From CAYQOX01 sp964419335 (lineage in GTDB: Bacteria > Hinthialibacterota > Hinthialibacteria > Hinthialibacterales > Hinthialibacteraceae): a stretch of DNA of 64,000 bases. The DNA is taken from assembly GCA_964419335.1 (NCBI GenBank), contig CAYQOX010000003.1, positions 62,001 to 126,000 on the forward strand, written 5' to 3'. The notes under the pieces are model-generated. The model ran no database searches and had not been told where the DNA came from. It was given only the letters and a program-made list of their open reading frames with translations. The position numbers and the translations under genes were made by a program. Positions within the stretch are counted from its first letter, which is position 1. Every line of letters begins with the position of its first letter. Below are positions 17,402 to 25,755 of the stretch, in pieces.

Positions 17402-19213
17402 TTAAGCCATGCCATCGATAATTTGACTCAGTGAAGCATTCGCAGGCACCATGGGATATACATTTTCTTCCCGAGCAACCCAAACGTCGAGAATAGCCAC
17501 CGTATCGCAGGCAAGACATTCTTTAATGGCTTCATCCAGTTCGCTACGTTTGGTGACTCGTCTTCCCCAGCCGCCGTAGGCCGCGGCAAGTTTTTCGAAG
17601 TTGGGAATGTAATCCGCGTTCATCCAATCTCCGGGCGATGTTTCTTCCTTATTTGTTCCAGGTTTAGGACGGGTTAGTTCTGTCGCCGAATAGTTTTTCC
17701 CGTAGAAAAGGTCTTGCCATTGTCGCACCATACCAAGCCATCCATTATTCATGATAATGTTTTTTACGGGAAGATTATAGTAAATCGCCGTGGCCATTTC
17801 TTGAATATTCATTTGGATGGAGCCGTCCCCGGCAATATTGATGACTTGACGATTGGGAAAAGCCGACTGGGCTCCCAAAGCCGCAGGAAAACCATATCCC
17901 ATGGTTCCCAGCCCTCCAGAGGTTAGCCACGAACGAGGACGCGTGAAAGTATAGTATTGGGCAGCCCACATTTGATGCTGTCCCACTTCGCTGGCGATGA
18001 TGGCATCTTCGTAGGAGTATTGATCAATTAAGCGGATTAATTCTTGAGGCATAATCAACTCATTGTTAGAGTTATCTTGTTTAAACCGCAGTGGATATTG
18101 TTGTTTCCACTCATCAATTTGTTTAAGCCATTTGTCGGTATCACAGCGCTGCACGTATTTGTTTAAACCTTGCAAGATTTCTTTGACATCCCCCACCATA
18201 TCAATATCCACATTCACATTCTTGCTAATTGACGAAGGATCAATATCCATGTGAATGATTTTGGCATGAGGGGCGAATTCAGAAAGTTTCCCGGTTACGC
18301 GGTCATCAAAGCGGGAACCTACCGCGATCAACAAGTCGGAATCTTGCACCGCTTTGTTGGCGTAGACAGTTCCGTGCATCCCCAGCATTTGTAGGGACAA
18401 GGGGTGAGTTTCAGGAAACGCGCCTAGGCCCATCAGCGTGGTGGTTACCGGGATATTGGTTTTTGTGGCGAATAAGAATAAATCATCGGCGGCGTCGGAG
18501 TTGATTACACCACCCCCGGCATAAATCAATGGCTTTTTAGATTGTTTGATGAGGTCCCAAGCGGCTTTGGTACAATCATCGCCTGGATAAGTTTGAATAT
18601 GATATCCTGGAAGATTGGGTGCTTCAGGATAGGAATAATTCTCCAGGGTTTGTTTTTGAATATCCTTGGGGATATCGATCAAAACAGGTCCGGGTCTTCC
18701 AGTTTGGGAAATATGAAATGAATTACGAATGAGCTGCGGCAATTCCTCAATATTTTTGACTAAATAATTATGTTTCGTTACGGGGCGGGTAATGCCTACC
18801 ACATCGGCTTCTTGAAATGCATCATTCCCAATCAAGTGACTCGCCACCTGGCCGGAAAGGACCACGACTGGAATCGAGTCCATCATTGCGTCAGCCAAAC
18901 CGGTGATGGTATTGGTTGCTCCTGGGCCTGAAGTGACCAAGCATACGCCGGGTTTTCCCGTAGCCCGGGCATATCCTTCGGCCATGTGCATGGCTCCTTG
19001 TTCATGTCGGACGAGGACAAATTCAAATTGGTTGGATTGATTGATGAGGTCGAAGACATCGATGATCGCGCCTCCGGGATAGCCAAACACAATGTCAACC
19101 CCTTCTTTCTCCAGAGCGTCAATTACAATTTCTGCTCCTTTTTTGGAAATGGGGGTTTGTTCTTCTTTAGCCGCTTTTTGAGAGGTGGGCTTGGATTGAT
19201 CTCTTTTTGCCAT
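17402..19213 (-). CDS. ilvB: acetolactate synthase large (catalytic) subunit
   Basis: ThDP- and FAD-dependent enzyme joining two pyruvates (or pyruvate and 2-ketobutyrate), the committed step to valine, leucine and isoleucine. 603 residues. The catalytic Glu71 lies in RHEQGAMHMAEGYARATG; VTSGPGATN follows. The ThDP/Mg motif GDGSIQMN...NN is at about 459-485. The N-terminal 25 residues are a Lys/Gln-rich extension before the conserved GAEIVIDALEKEGV. ATG at 19213 has AAGGAG 9 nt upstream. Expression is probably set by the attenuator at 19285-19448. Confidence 0.98.
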   Translation of the reverse strand: MAKRDQSKPTSQKAAKEEQTPISKKGAEIVIDALEKEGVDIVFGYPGGAIIDVFDLINQSNQFEFVLVRHEQGAMHMAEGYARATGKPGVCLVTSGPGATNTITGLADAMMDSIPVVVLSGQVASHLIGNDAFQEADVVGITRPVTKHNYLVKNIEELPQLIRNSFHISQTGRPGPVLIDIPKDIQKQTLENYSYPEAPNLPGYHIQTYPGDDCTKAAWDLIKQSKKPLIYAGGGVINSDAADDLFLFATKTNIPVTTTLMGLGAFPETHPLSLQMLGMHGTVYANKAVQDSDLLIAVGSRFDDRVTGKLSEFAPHAKIIHMDIDPSSISKNVNVDIDMVGDVKEILQGLNKYVQRCDTDKWLKQIDEWKQQYPLRFKQDNSNNELIMPQELIRLIDQYSYEDAIIASEVGQHQMWAAQYYTFTRPRSWLTSGGLGTMGYGFPAALGAQSAFPNRQVINIAGDGSIQMNIQEMATAIYYNLPVKNIIMNNGWLGMVRQWQDLFYGKNYSATELTRPKPGTNKEETSPGDWMNADYIPNFEKLAAAYGGWGRRVTKRSELDEAIKECLACDTVAILDVWVAREENVYPMVPANASLSQIIDGMA

Positions 19214-19284
19214 TTTTTCAACTCCTTCTTTTTTGTTGGTGCCTCGTGCCGAAAAGTGAATTTGTGGCGAAGAAAACGCTCATG

Positions 19285-19320
19285 AAAAAAGCCGTGAGCG
19301 TTTTTCTTCGCCCACGGCTT
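19285..19320 (-). terminator. ilv attenuator terminator
   Basis: On the minus strand AAGCCGTGGGCG (19320-19309) pairs with CGCTCACGGCTT (19300-19289): 12 bp including one G-U, an 8-nt A-rich loop, and a T tract. It stands between the leader peptide and ilvB. Its 5' bases AAG are shared with the antiterminator 3' arm, so the two folds exclude each other. Confidence 0.88.
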
Positions 19321-19363
19321 TGAGGAGAAATCAAATTGGTTTGTTAACCGCTTCTCCCCAAAG
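19318..19363 (-). promoter_or_regulatory. ilv antiterminator stem
   Basis: CTTTGGGGAGAA (19363-19352) pairs with TTCTCCTCAAAG (19329-19318): 12 bp with one G-U. The 5' arm lies in the last codons of the leader peptide. A ribosome stalled at the Val codons leaves it free; a ribosome at the stop codon would cover it. The 3' arm overlaps the terminator stem. Confidence 0.8.
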
Positions 19364-19448
19364 CAGTGGGCATACCTACAACAACGACGACTACGACGTC
19401 GAGAAGGTTTAGGAAGCCACGAACTGCATTGAGGTAAAAGCGATTCAT
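19344..19448 (-). CDS. ilv operon leader peptide (7 consecutive Val codons)
   Basis: A 34-residue open frame on the minus strand starting at the ATG at 19448 with AGGAAAG 12 nt upstream. It reads MNRFYLNAVRGFLNLLD, then seven Val codons (GTC GTA GTC GTC GTT GTT GTA), then GMPTALGRSG and TAA. There are also four Leu codons before the Val run. The position before ilvB, the Val run and the downstream alternative stems make it a transcription attenuation leader sensing charged tRNA-Val, probably with a contribution from leucine. No other role is expected for the peptide. Confidence 0.9.
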   Translation of the reverse strand: MNRFYLNAVRGFLNLLDVVVVVVVGMPTALGRSG

Positions 19449-19482
19449 AAATACTTAAAACTTTCCTGTTTGATTTTTCCAA

Positions 19483-19511
19483 AGATTAACTCGAATTAAG
19501 AAACTCGTCAA
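19483..19511 (-). promoter_or_regulatory. putative ilv operon promoter
   Basis: TTGACG (19511-19506) and TAATCT (19488-19483) spaced 17 nt on the minus strand, about 35 nt before the leader peptide ATG. The -35 is strong and the -10 weak. The predicted start near 19476 gives a short leader, as expected for an attenuator. Confidence 0.45.
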
Positions 19512-19574
19512 GTGGAAATTTTACATTAATTTCTTTAAACAGATTTTTTCCCGTAATGAGCCATCGTTTAAACG

Positions 19575-19603
19575 GTTTTGCTCAGGAACATAAGTTCTAT
19601 AAT
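19575..19603 (+). promoter_or_regulatory. putative promoter for the SDR-folB genes
   Basis: A perfect TATAAT at 19598-19603, 46 nt before the SDR start, with a poor -35 (GTTTTG at 17 nt or TTTTGC at 16 nt). A CGTTTAAACG palindrome at 19565-19574 lies just upstream of it. Confidence 0.35.
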
Positions 19604-19648
19604 AAACAAAAATTTATGGATTTCTTTTAAAGAGAGAGGAGCCGATTG

Positions 19649-20371
19649 ATGGAAAGCCCAGGAGCGGCCATTGTGACAGGAGGGGCTAAGCGAATTGGAC
19701 GGGCGATTGCGTTGGCTTTAGCCAAAAAAGGTTATCATATTGCTCTGCATTATCGCTCTTCTCGGAGGGAGGCGGAATTACTCGTCCAGGAAATTCGTGA
19801 CTGGAAAGTTCAATGTGAATTGTTTGCGTGTGATTTTCTTGATATGGAATCCGTTCGAACATTGGTTCCCCGGGTGTGTGGACGTTTTCCGGAAACCAAT
19901 CTCCTTGTCAATAATGCCTCGATTTTCGAGCGAGGGCGAATGATGCAAACCGAAGAAGAACTCTTCGACCGTCATTTTCAAATCAATTTTAAGACCCCTT
20001 TTTTTCTAAGCCGTGATTTTGCCCGAAGGTGCCAGAAGGGCTTGATTATCAACCTATTGGACACCAAAGTATCTCGAACTTTGATTGAATATTTCGCTTA
20101 TACGCTTTCAAAGAAGGCACTCCATGATCTAACCCGCATGGCCGCCAAAGAGTTGGCCCCCAAGATTCGCGTGAATGGAGTTTGCCCAGGATTGATTCTT
20201 CCTCCCCCGGGAGAGGGAGAATCCTATTTAGAGGAACGTGAGCAAACGATTCCACTACAGACGCGAGGGACGGAAGATCAAATCGCTGCCGCGGTTGAAT
20301 TTTTGATTGATCATTCTTTTATTACAGGAGATTGTCTTTATATTGATGGGGGAGAGCATCTTAAGTCATAG
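19649..20371 (+). CDS. short-chain dehydrogenase, pteridine reductase (FolM/PTR1)-like
   Basis: 240-residue SDR. The cofactor motif TGGAKRIGRAIA carries the Arg seen in FolM and PTR1 (TGxxxRxG). NNASIFERG follows, then the catalytic Tyr-x3-Lys as YTLSK, with Asp rather than the usual Ser in the preceding LLDTKVS strand. The C-terminal block is VNGVCPGLI and FITGDCLYIDGG. The next gene is folB, so a role in pterin reduction (dihydrofolate or dihydromonapterin) is a reasonable inference. The start is the ATG at 19649 with AGAGAGGA upstream; an in-frame TTG just before it is less likely. Confidence 0.8.
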   Translation: MESPGAAIVTGGAKRIGRAIALALAKKGYHIALHYRSSRREAELLVQEIRDWKVQCELFACDFLDMESVRTLVPRVCGRFPETNLLVNNASIFERGRMMQTEEELFDRHFQINFKTPFFLSRDFARRCQKGLIINLLDTKVSRTLIEYFAYTLSKKALHDLTRMAAKELAPKIRVNGVCPGLILPPPGEGESYLEEREQTIPLQTRGTEDQIAAAVEFLIDHSFITGDCLYIDGGEHLKS

Positions 20372-20383
20372 GATGGAGTTCTC

Positions 20384-20737
20384 ATGATCATACACATCAA
20401 AAATGTTAAACTGAAAGCCATCATTGGGGTCAATGAGTGGGAACGAGAGAAAAAGCAGGAAATACTCCTTAATGTGAAAATTACATTTGATGGAGATAAA
20501 GCCGCCAAAAGTGATCGTATTCACGATACGATCGACTATGAAGCGCTAATGATGAAAGTCCTTCATACCGTGGAAAAGAAACAGTTTTATCTGGTGGAAA
20601 CCTTGGTGGATTATATTGGTGAAACCATTTGTGAGGATAAAAGAGCTATATCCGTCGAGGTTGAAATCGACAAACCTAAGGCGCTGCCTTTTGCTGATTC
20701 GGTTTCGATTACCAAAACCTTTGAGAGGGATTCATAA
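20384..20737 (+). CDS. folB: dihydroneopterin aldolase
   Basis: 117 residues. Cleaves dihydroneopterin to 6-hydroxymethyl-dihydropterin in folate synthesis. Family motifs: the N-terminal IIGVNEWEREKKQ with the conserved Glu, DTIDYEAL, LVETLVDYI and the C-terminal DKPKALPFADSVS with the catalytic Lys. It lies 12 nt downstream of the SDR, in the same direction, probably co-transcribed. Length matches the family. Confidence 0.95.
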   Translation: MIIHIKNVKLKAIIGVNEWEREKKQEILLNVKITFDGDKAAKSDRIHDTIDYEALMMKVLHTVEKKQFYLVETLVDYIGETICEDKRAISVEVEIDKPKALPFADSVSITKTFERDS

Positions 20738-20791
20738 AACGGCGAGTAATATGAAATCTTTATTTTAGGGTATTCAAAGAAAGGAGTTGAA

Positions 20792-21577
20792 ATGGCTTCT
20801 CCTGAATTTTTTGATAGTCATATGCACCTCAATCATCCTGATTTTGCAGGACAAGAAGAGGAAATATGGCAACGGGCTCAATCGGCGGGAGTGACCCATG
20901 CCATCGTCATTGGTTTTAATCTAGAAAGCAGCCATCGAGCCATCACCTTGGCAGAGCAATTACCCGGATTGTATGTTGCAGTTGGAGTCTCTCCTCATGA
21001 CGTGGCGGAGACACCCGAGGAGTATCTCACGGAGCTCGAAGAAATGGCGTCCCATCCCAAAGTCGCGGCCATAGGAGAAACCGGGTTGGAATATCATTAT
21101 CCCGTGGGCCCCAGGGAAATGCAGATTGAACATTTTCTAAAACAAGCGGAATTGGCTCGCCGGGTTTCAAAAACACTTGTCATTCATCTTCGGGATGCGG
21201 ACGATGATTTTCTCGATATTTTAGAGAAGACTCCTCCGGCTTCGGCTATACTCCATTGTTTTACTGCTTCTGAACGGGTGATGAATAAAGCAGTCGAATT
21301 AGGCTATCATGTTTCTTTTTCCGGTATTCTCACCTTCAAGAAGGCCCAAGATCTTCAAACTTTAGCCGCAAAAGTACCCTCAGAGCAGGTGCTTATCGAA
21401 ACCGATGCGCCTTATCTCGCCCCGGTACCCTTTCGGGGGAAGGTATGTGAACCGGCGATGGTGGTAGAAACTGCGAAAAAAATAGCCGAGGTGCGGGGTG
21501 TTTCCGTGGAAGAAATCGCATCTCTTACCCGCCAGAACGCAGGGCGTGCGTTTGCTTTGAGTGAGGCCTTGGTTTAA
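20792..21577 (+). CDS. tatD: TatD-family metal-dependent hydrolase
   Basis: 261 residues; amidohydrolase-fold enzyme, known in relatives as a 3'-5' exonuclease or D-aminoacyl-tRNA-associated deacylase. Metal ligands are visible: DSHMHL near residues 8-13, GETGLEYHY (Glu near 95), HLRDADDD, LHCFT, and ETDAPYLAPVPFRGK near 205. ATG at 20792 has a strong AAAGGAG. It lies 54 nt after folB. The symbol is a family label (ycfH/tatD type); it is not evidence for a role in Tat export. Confidence 0.93.
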   Translation: MASPEFFDSHMHLNHPDFAGQEEEIWQRAQSAGVTHAIVIGFNLESSHRAITLAEQLPGLYVAVGVSPHDVAETPEEYLTELEEMASHPKVAAIGETGLEYHYPVGPREMQIEHFLKQAELARRVSKTLVIHLRDADDDFLDILEKTPPASAILHCFTASERVMNKAVELGYHVSFSGILTFKKAQDLQTLAAKVPSEQVLIETDAPYLAPVPFRGKVCEPAMVVETAKKIAEVRGVSVEEIASLTRQNAGRAFALSEALV

Positions 21578-21660
21578 GTTAAGAAAATAAAATGCCAGAA
21601 GAAGAGAAGCATGAATAATTGTATCTCACCATTCACGGCTTACTACGAAGGTATTTAGTT

Positions 21661-22548
21661 CTATTCCTCGTCATCGATAACCGAAAACTGATTCGCTGAA
21701 TCTTTGATTTTGTCTCGTATAACTTCTCGTACTTCCTCCAGCAATGCGTCATCAACATTCGTGATTTGCATGGCATAAGAGCTGGTGGGATATTTCATCT
21801 CTTCCAATTCGATGCCTAATCCTAAATCCAAAACAAGAGTATCCGCGATATGGACGATCGAGGTTAAGATCGATCTGTTTTTGGTGCGCGAGGGGGTGTG
21901 GTGAAAACGGATGGTGTGTACTAAGGCTTCAGGAAAATTCCATTTATCGGCCACAACGGCTCCCAATTCATCGTGAGAGATCCCGACGGCCTCTCGTTCT
22001 GCTTCCAATTCAGAGAAATTTTGATTCTGGATTAAGTCGAGGATCGTTTCAGACGTATCTTTAATGTTGACCGCCATGATAAGTTGACCGATATCATGCA
22101 ATAACCCCGCCGTAAAAGCCGTATCACTTATATCCGGACGTACTTTTTTACAGATGGTCTCGCACGTCATGGCACAAGCCACTGTATGGTACCACATCCC
22201 GCCTTTTTCATAGCCATAGACTTTTGTGGTTGGATTAAAAAGCTGGCTTAAGGAACAGGTTAAGACCAGGCTACGAACGGTATGAAAACCCAAGTACATA
22301 ATCGCTTGGGAGAGGGAAGAGACGACCCGGGGCATTCCGTAATAAGCCGAATTGCACAATCTTAAGATATTACTTGTTAATGCTTGATCCTGAGAGATAA
22401 GAGCGGTCAGTTCTTTGGCGGTGGCCTTAGGATCACGGATGAGTTGCAAGACTTTCACGACGATATCGGGAAGTGGGGGGATATCCTCAATCTCGCGTGA
22501 AATTCTTTCTGGAAGGGCTGGTAAAGCCGCGGAGTGATCAATGTTCAT
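21661..22548 (-). CDS. HDOD-domain signalling protein
   Basis: 295 residues. HDOD domain: RISREIEDIPPLPDIVVKVLQLIRD at the N-terminus, LTSNILRLCNSAYYG, a SLSQAIMYLG helix, AFTAGLLHDIGQLIM holding the HD pair, and ELGAVVADKWNFPEALVHTIRFHH. HDOD proteins are regulatory scaffolds that interact with two-component or c-di-GMP systems and usually lack phosphodiesterase activity. ATG at 22548 is chosen over the GTG at 22554; the ribosome-binding sites do not decide. It lies 62 nt after the HU gene and may be co-transcribed with it. Confidence 0.88.
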   Translation of the reverse strand: MNIDHSAALPALPERISREIEDIPPLPDIVVKVLQLIRDPKATAKELTALISQDQALTSNILRLCNSAYYGMPRVVSSLSQAIMYLGFHTVRSLVLTCSLSQLFNPTTKVYGYEKGGMWYHTVACAMTCETICKKVRPDISDTAFTAGLLHDIGQLIMAVNIKDTSETILDLIQNQNFSELEAEREAVGISHDELGAVVADKWNFPEALVHTIRFHHTPSRTKNRSILTSIVHIADTLVLDLGLGIELEEMKYPTSSYAMQITNVDDALLEEVREVIRDKIKDSANQFSVIDDEE

Positions 22549-22610
22549 ATCCACGTGAGCTTCTTTCTCTAATCTAAAACATTAAATAAAGCATAAGAAT
22601 ATTATAGCAC

Positions 22611-22904
22611 TTATGACTCAGCATTTTCATTTATTTTTTGTTTCATTTCTTGACCAGGTTTAAAACTAATGTGTTTTTTAGCCGGAACCGTGATGACTTC
22701 GCTGGTTTTCGGATTGCGAGCTTGACGGGCGGCGGTCTCTTTCACCTTGAAAATACCAAAATTGCGTATTTCGATGTTCCCATCTCTTGCCAGACCTTCG
22801 CACATCGTGTCAAACATGGTTTGAACGATATCCTTAACACTGGAAATATCGAAACCTGTTCGTGCCGCGACTTCTTTTACAATATCTTTCTTTGTACATG
22901 TCAT
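22611..22904 (-). CDS. HU/IHF-family DNA-binding protein
   Basis: 97 residues. Nucleoid protein that bends DNA as a dimer. Visible: the N-terminal helices KKDIVKEVAARTGFD and VQTMFDTMCEGLA, the core IEIRNFGIFKVKETAARQARNPKT with the intercalating-Pro arm region, and VPAKKHISFKPGQEMK. The length and the FKPGxE end fit HU-type proteins; HU versus IHF cannot be settled by eye. A good sigma-70 promoter is visible at 23011-23039. Confidence 0.94.
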   Translation of the reverse strand: MTCTKKDIVKEVAARTGFDISSVKDIVQTMFDTMCEGLARDGNIEIRNFGIFKVKETAARQARNPKTSEVITVPAKKHISFKPGQEMKQKINENAES

Positions 22905-23240
22905 TTTGCTTTCACCGCCTTTTTGATGATCGCAATCCGTTTTCTAATGTCTACCTATCGCTGAATTTTTCAAAAATACATTCGAAAGGGATTCAGTAAA
23001 TCCTGATAAAACTATAACTTATTGATTTGGATGAATCAAGATGATTTTTGCGATTTATTTCATTAATGTATGGAAATTTCTCTATTTAGCATCGACGATA
23101 ATGAGGATTGCGATTGACAAAAATGAGTTGGGAAGTAATTTTTTGTAATATTTTGAAAAAATGTTTTAGAGGAGAAGAAAATTTTAAAAATTTTGAATGG
23201 AATGGATATTCATTTAAGCGTGTATGTAAATTTCGAGAAA
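22905..23240. other. 336-nt intergenic region: HU promoter and AT-rich spacer
   Basis: Holds the HU promoter (23011-23039), a small hairpin GGATT-CAGTA-AATCC at 22989-23003 that would be just inside the HU transcript, and very AT-rich sequence up to the end of the sensor gene. I see no credible gene. The open frame starting at 23108 on the plus strand runs into the sensor gene and has no recognisable product. Confidence 0.6.
23011..23039 (-). promoter_or_regulatory. sigma-70 promoter of the HU-like gene
   Basis: TTGATT and TATAGT with exactly 17 nt spacing on the minus strand; matches of 4/6 and 5/6 to consensus. The predicted transcript has a ~100-nt 5' UTR. Confidence 0.6.
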
Positions 23241-25184
23241 CTATTGACTCAAATAATTTCTCATTAATTCTTGGACGGTATTGGAAGAAGAGGCGGCTTG
23301 ATCTGCCTCTTGTTGTTGAGGAAAACTGGGTTGTTCGAAGGTTAAACGTATGGAAGCAATTTGTTTATTTTCTGTGTAGATACATTCAATGCGGAGTCGT
23401 AACAAACGTGTGATAATGCGAAACATCGAAAGACTTATATCTTGTTCTAGTTCTTCAATTGTTAATGGAGATTCCCCATTGCGTTCACAATAAAAGGTGG
23501 TACGTTCTTCCAATAGATCCCGCAAATCATTCGCTTGTTTTCGGGAATGCAGGGGAATGATTACATTTAACACCGGTTTTCCTTGGGCATCCACCATTGC
23601 CCGCAGAGTAATCGTGGGGAGCTGATTATGAGCGGAACGGGCAATTTCAAAACTACTTAAAATTGTAATAAAACTATCCACTAATTCGGAAAGAATCGTT
23701 TCAGGGATAAAAAGTTGGATGTCCGCATTGGGAGTATTACTGTCGATATGCAAGTAATTACTGAATAAATCTTCACTTTGGAAATGATTTCGGAGCCATT
23801 GGGGTACCCGGATCGAGCGAGAAGGGTCTACGTTTCCATTTTCTAAGTTACGCATTGATTCAATTCGACGTAGACAATCGCGAAAATGGCCACTCCGTTC
23901 CACGATCAATTGAGTTCGATCGTCCCTAGAAACCTCTTCTTGAGTTTCATAGGGATAGCAATCCAACATTAATTTTTCTAAGAAGGTCGTAGAAGCCAAA
24001 TGCTGCGGATAGCCACTTTCTTCCTGCATGAGTAAGAAATATAAAGGTATGCTATCCGTTGTGGGGATTCGAGCCGCTCGAATTCGGCATGATACGGGGC
24101 GTTGAAGGGAGGTGTTCGGCCAAACGCAGAGATCATCGATTCTCTGTTTAGTATTATGGCGTATGAGAGGAAGCAGGCATTGTTTTAGCCGTTCATCCAC
24201 AATAACGGAATCATCGATTTTCGCAAAACGCAACAATCGTTCGGCTTTCTCGTTTATGGTGTGAATGTTGAAATCCTTATCGATGATCGCGATTCCGCAC
24301 CAAATCATATCAAACAATTCAATCAATCCTTCACGCAGTTCGTTTTTTATATTGTGTAATTCACGTTCTTTGAATTGCAGGGCGGATTTATATTCATGGC
24401 AATTTTTTTCGGTTTGCCGCAGGGTATCATCGAGAATCGTTGTCGTTTTTCGTTCCTGTTCCATTTCAGATAGGATGCGATTAAGACAGACACCTATTTG
24501 AGATAAACCTTTTGAAAAAGATTGGGTATCGACGCGGTTAGAAAGATCCCCATTGGCAATGAGGTTTAAGGTTTTCGCTAGGCGAGTTTGTTCATTGGTG
24601 TATGTACGGGTCATAACAATATAGGATATAAGAAAACTAGCAGTAAAGCATAAGAGAATTAAATAGACCATTCCATATTTGAGTTGGTGAAAAAATTTCC
24701 AAGTGGCTTCCGGTTTCCACCGCATGCGGAGAACGGCGCTATAGGATGAGGACACTTTGAAAGGGATAAAATATTCCCAGCTGTTTTCGCTGAGAAAAGG
24801 TTTTCCATTGGAAAGAATTTCATTAAGAGAAAAAGCTGTACGAGGGATTTCTTTCTTTTGTTCTTCCCGCGGTTGAGAAACATGGAAGGGCATTTTGCCG
24901 AAACGCCGGTCTAGAAGAGAGAGCTCTTCAATAAAGGGGCTTTCTTGGATTAGGGCTTGTAAATAATCTTCGATTTTCTGAGAATTTTGGCTGATGGAGG
25001 GCTGGTTGGCAAATTGAAGGATCAAAGGGTAATTGGCGATTTGTTGAGCAATACTATGGGAATGTTTTTCCAATTCACGAACCCGTTTTTCTCTGACCAC
25101 GGATAAAAAAATTAAACTTGCGGTCAACATTAAAAGCGATACGGATAACGCCCAAACGAGGGAAACTTTAAATCGTAAATTCAT
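23241..25184 (-). CDS. membrane sensor protein with degenerate kinase-like C-terminus
   Basis: 647 residues from the ATG at 25184. Order: transmembrane helix near residues 6-28, periplasmic region to about 165, second transmembrane helix near 170-192, HAMP domain (LNLIANGDLSNRVD near 210), a coiled coil (about 230-290), and a PAS-like domain (LFDMIWCGIAIIDKDFNIHTIN). The C-terminal third is ordered like a histidine-kinase core, but no H-box His with its usual context is seen. The N-box is ELVDSFITILSS with no catalytic Asn, and no GxG ATP-lid motif is visible. It may be a pseudokinase or a scaffold. The alternative start at 25220 adds 12 residues. Confidence 0.65.
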   Translation of the reverse strand: MNLRFKVSLVWALSVSLLMLTASLIFLSVVREKRVRELEKHSHSIAQQIANYPLILQFANQPSISQNSQKIEDYLQALIQESPFIEELSLLDRRFGKMPFHVSQPREEQKKEIPRTAFSLNEILSNGKPFLSENSWEYFIPFKVSSSYSAVLRMRWKPEATWKFFHQLKYGMVYLILLCFTASFLISYIVMTRTYTNEQTRLAKTLNLIANGDLSNRVDTQSFSKGLSQIGVCLNRILSEMEQERKTTTILDDTLRQTEKNCHEYKSALQFKERELHNIKNELREGLIELFDMIWCGIAIIDKDFNIHTINEKAERLLRFAKIDDSVIVDERLKQCLLPLIRHNTKQRIDDLCVWPNTSLQRPVSCRIRAARIPTTDSIPLYFLLMQEESGYPQHLASTTFLEKLMLDCYPYETQEEVSRDDRTQLIVERSGHFRDCLRRIESMRNLENGNVDPSRSIRVPQWLRNHFQSEDLFSNYLHIDSNTPNADIQLFIPETILSELVDSFITILSSFEIARSAHNQLPTITLRAMVDAQGKPVLNVIIPLHSRKQANDLRDLLEERTTFYCERNGESPLTIEELEQDISLSMFRIITRLLRLRIECIYTENKQIASIRLTFEQPSFPQQQEADQAASSSNTVQELMRNYLSQ

Positions 25185-25755
25185 CGCACTTTGATCTTTC
25201 TTGTTCCATGTGCTGGGCATCCCTTTGATGATGCATCACGTTCCCTATCAAGATCAAACTCATTTGAGATGGCATACCCCCACTTTTTGACTTCAAGCCA
25301 AATTATTTGAATTGTTCTTGAGGTTTTAACACACTACCGCAATGAATATAGGAAGAGGGAAGAGAACAAAGTAAGATGGCTTTGTTTGCGCTATGCCAAC
25401 AATGAATGGAGAAATCCCTCAACCGTTACAATATAACTACCCGAAGCGGTAAACACCCATATAACAACAAAAAAACCTAAAACCGCCTCAAATTCATGAT
25501 TCTTATCATAGCACAAGAAAAAATTAATTCACAAGAGCAAATCGCAAATTAGCGAGTCTTTTCAATAAAAAAATTCCAATAGTCGGTTTTTATTAGACTT
25601 GGAGTATTTCTCTTCAAAAAAATCTTTGAGCCATAATGGAGTAAGATCCTTTAAAAAAATGAATTTTCAACGTGTTCAAAGTCTTGTATAATTTAGAAGA
25701 GAAATTGTGGATGAAAAATGGAATAAAACGAAAGAATGGGAAAGTGAGTAAAACC
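25185..25755. other. intergenic region between divergent genes, no gene seen
   Basis: About 500-570 nt, AT-rich in the second half. It must contain the promoters of the sensor gene (minus) and of the unknown gene (plus), but no box pair stands out. No open frame of useful length, no tRNA-like fold and no repeat were found. A CATAAT near 25632 could be a -10 box for the plus-strand gene. Confidence 0.5.

Noticed and set aside
19123..19482. 119-codon minus frame over the ilv leader
   Set aside because: It runs into ilvB in another frame. The short frame starting at 19448 explains the region better, with seven Val codons and attenuator stems.
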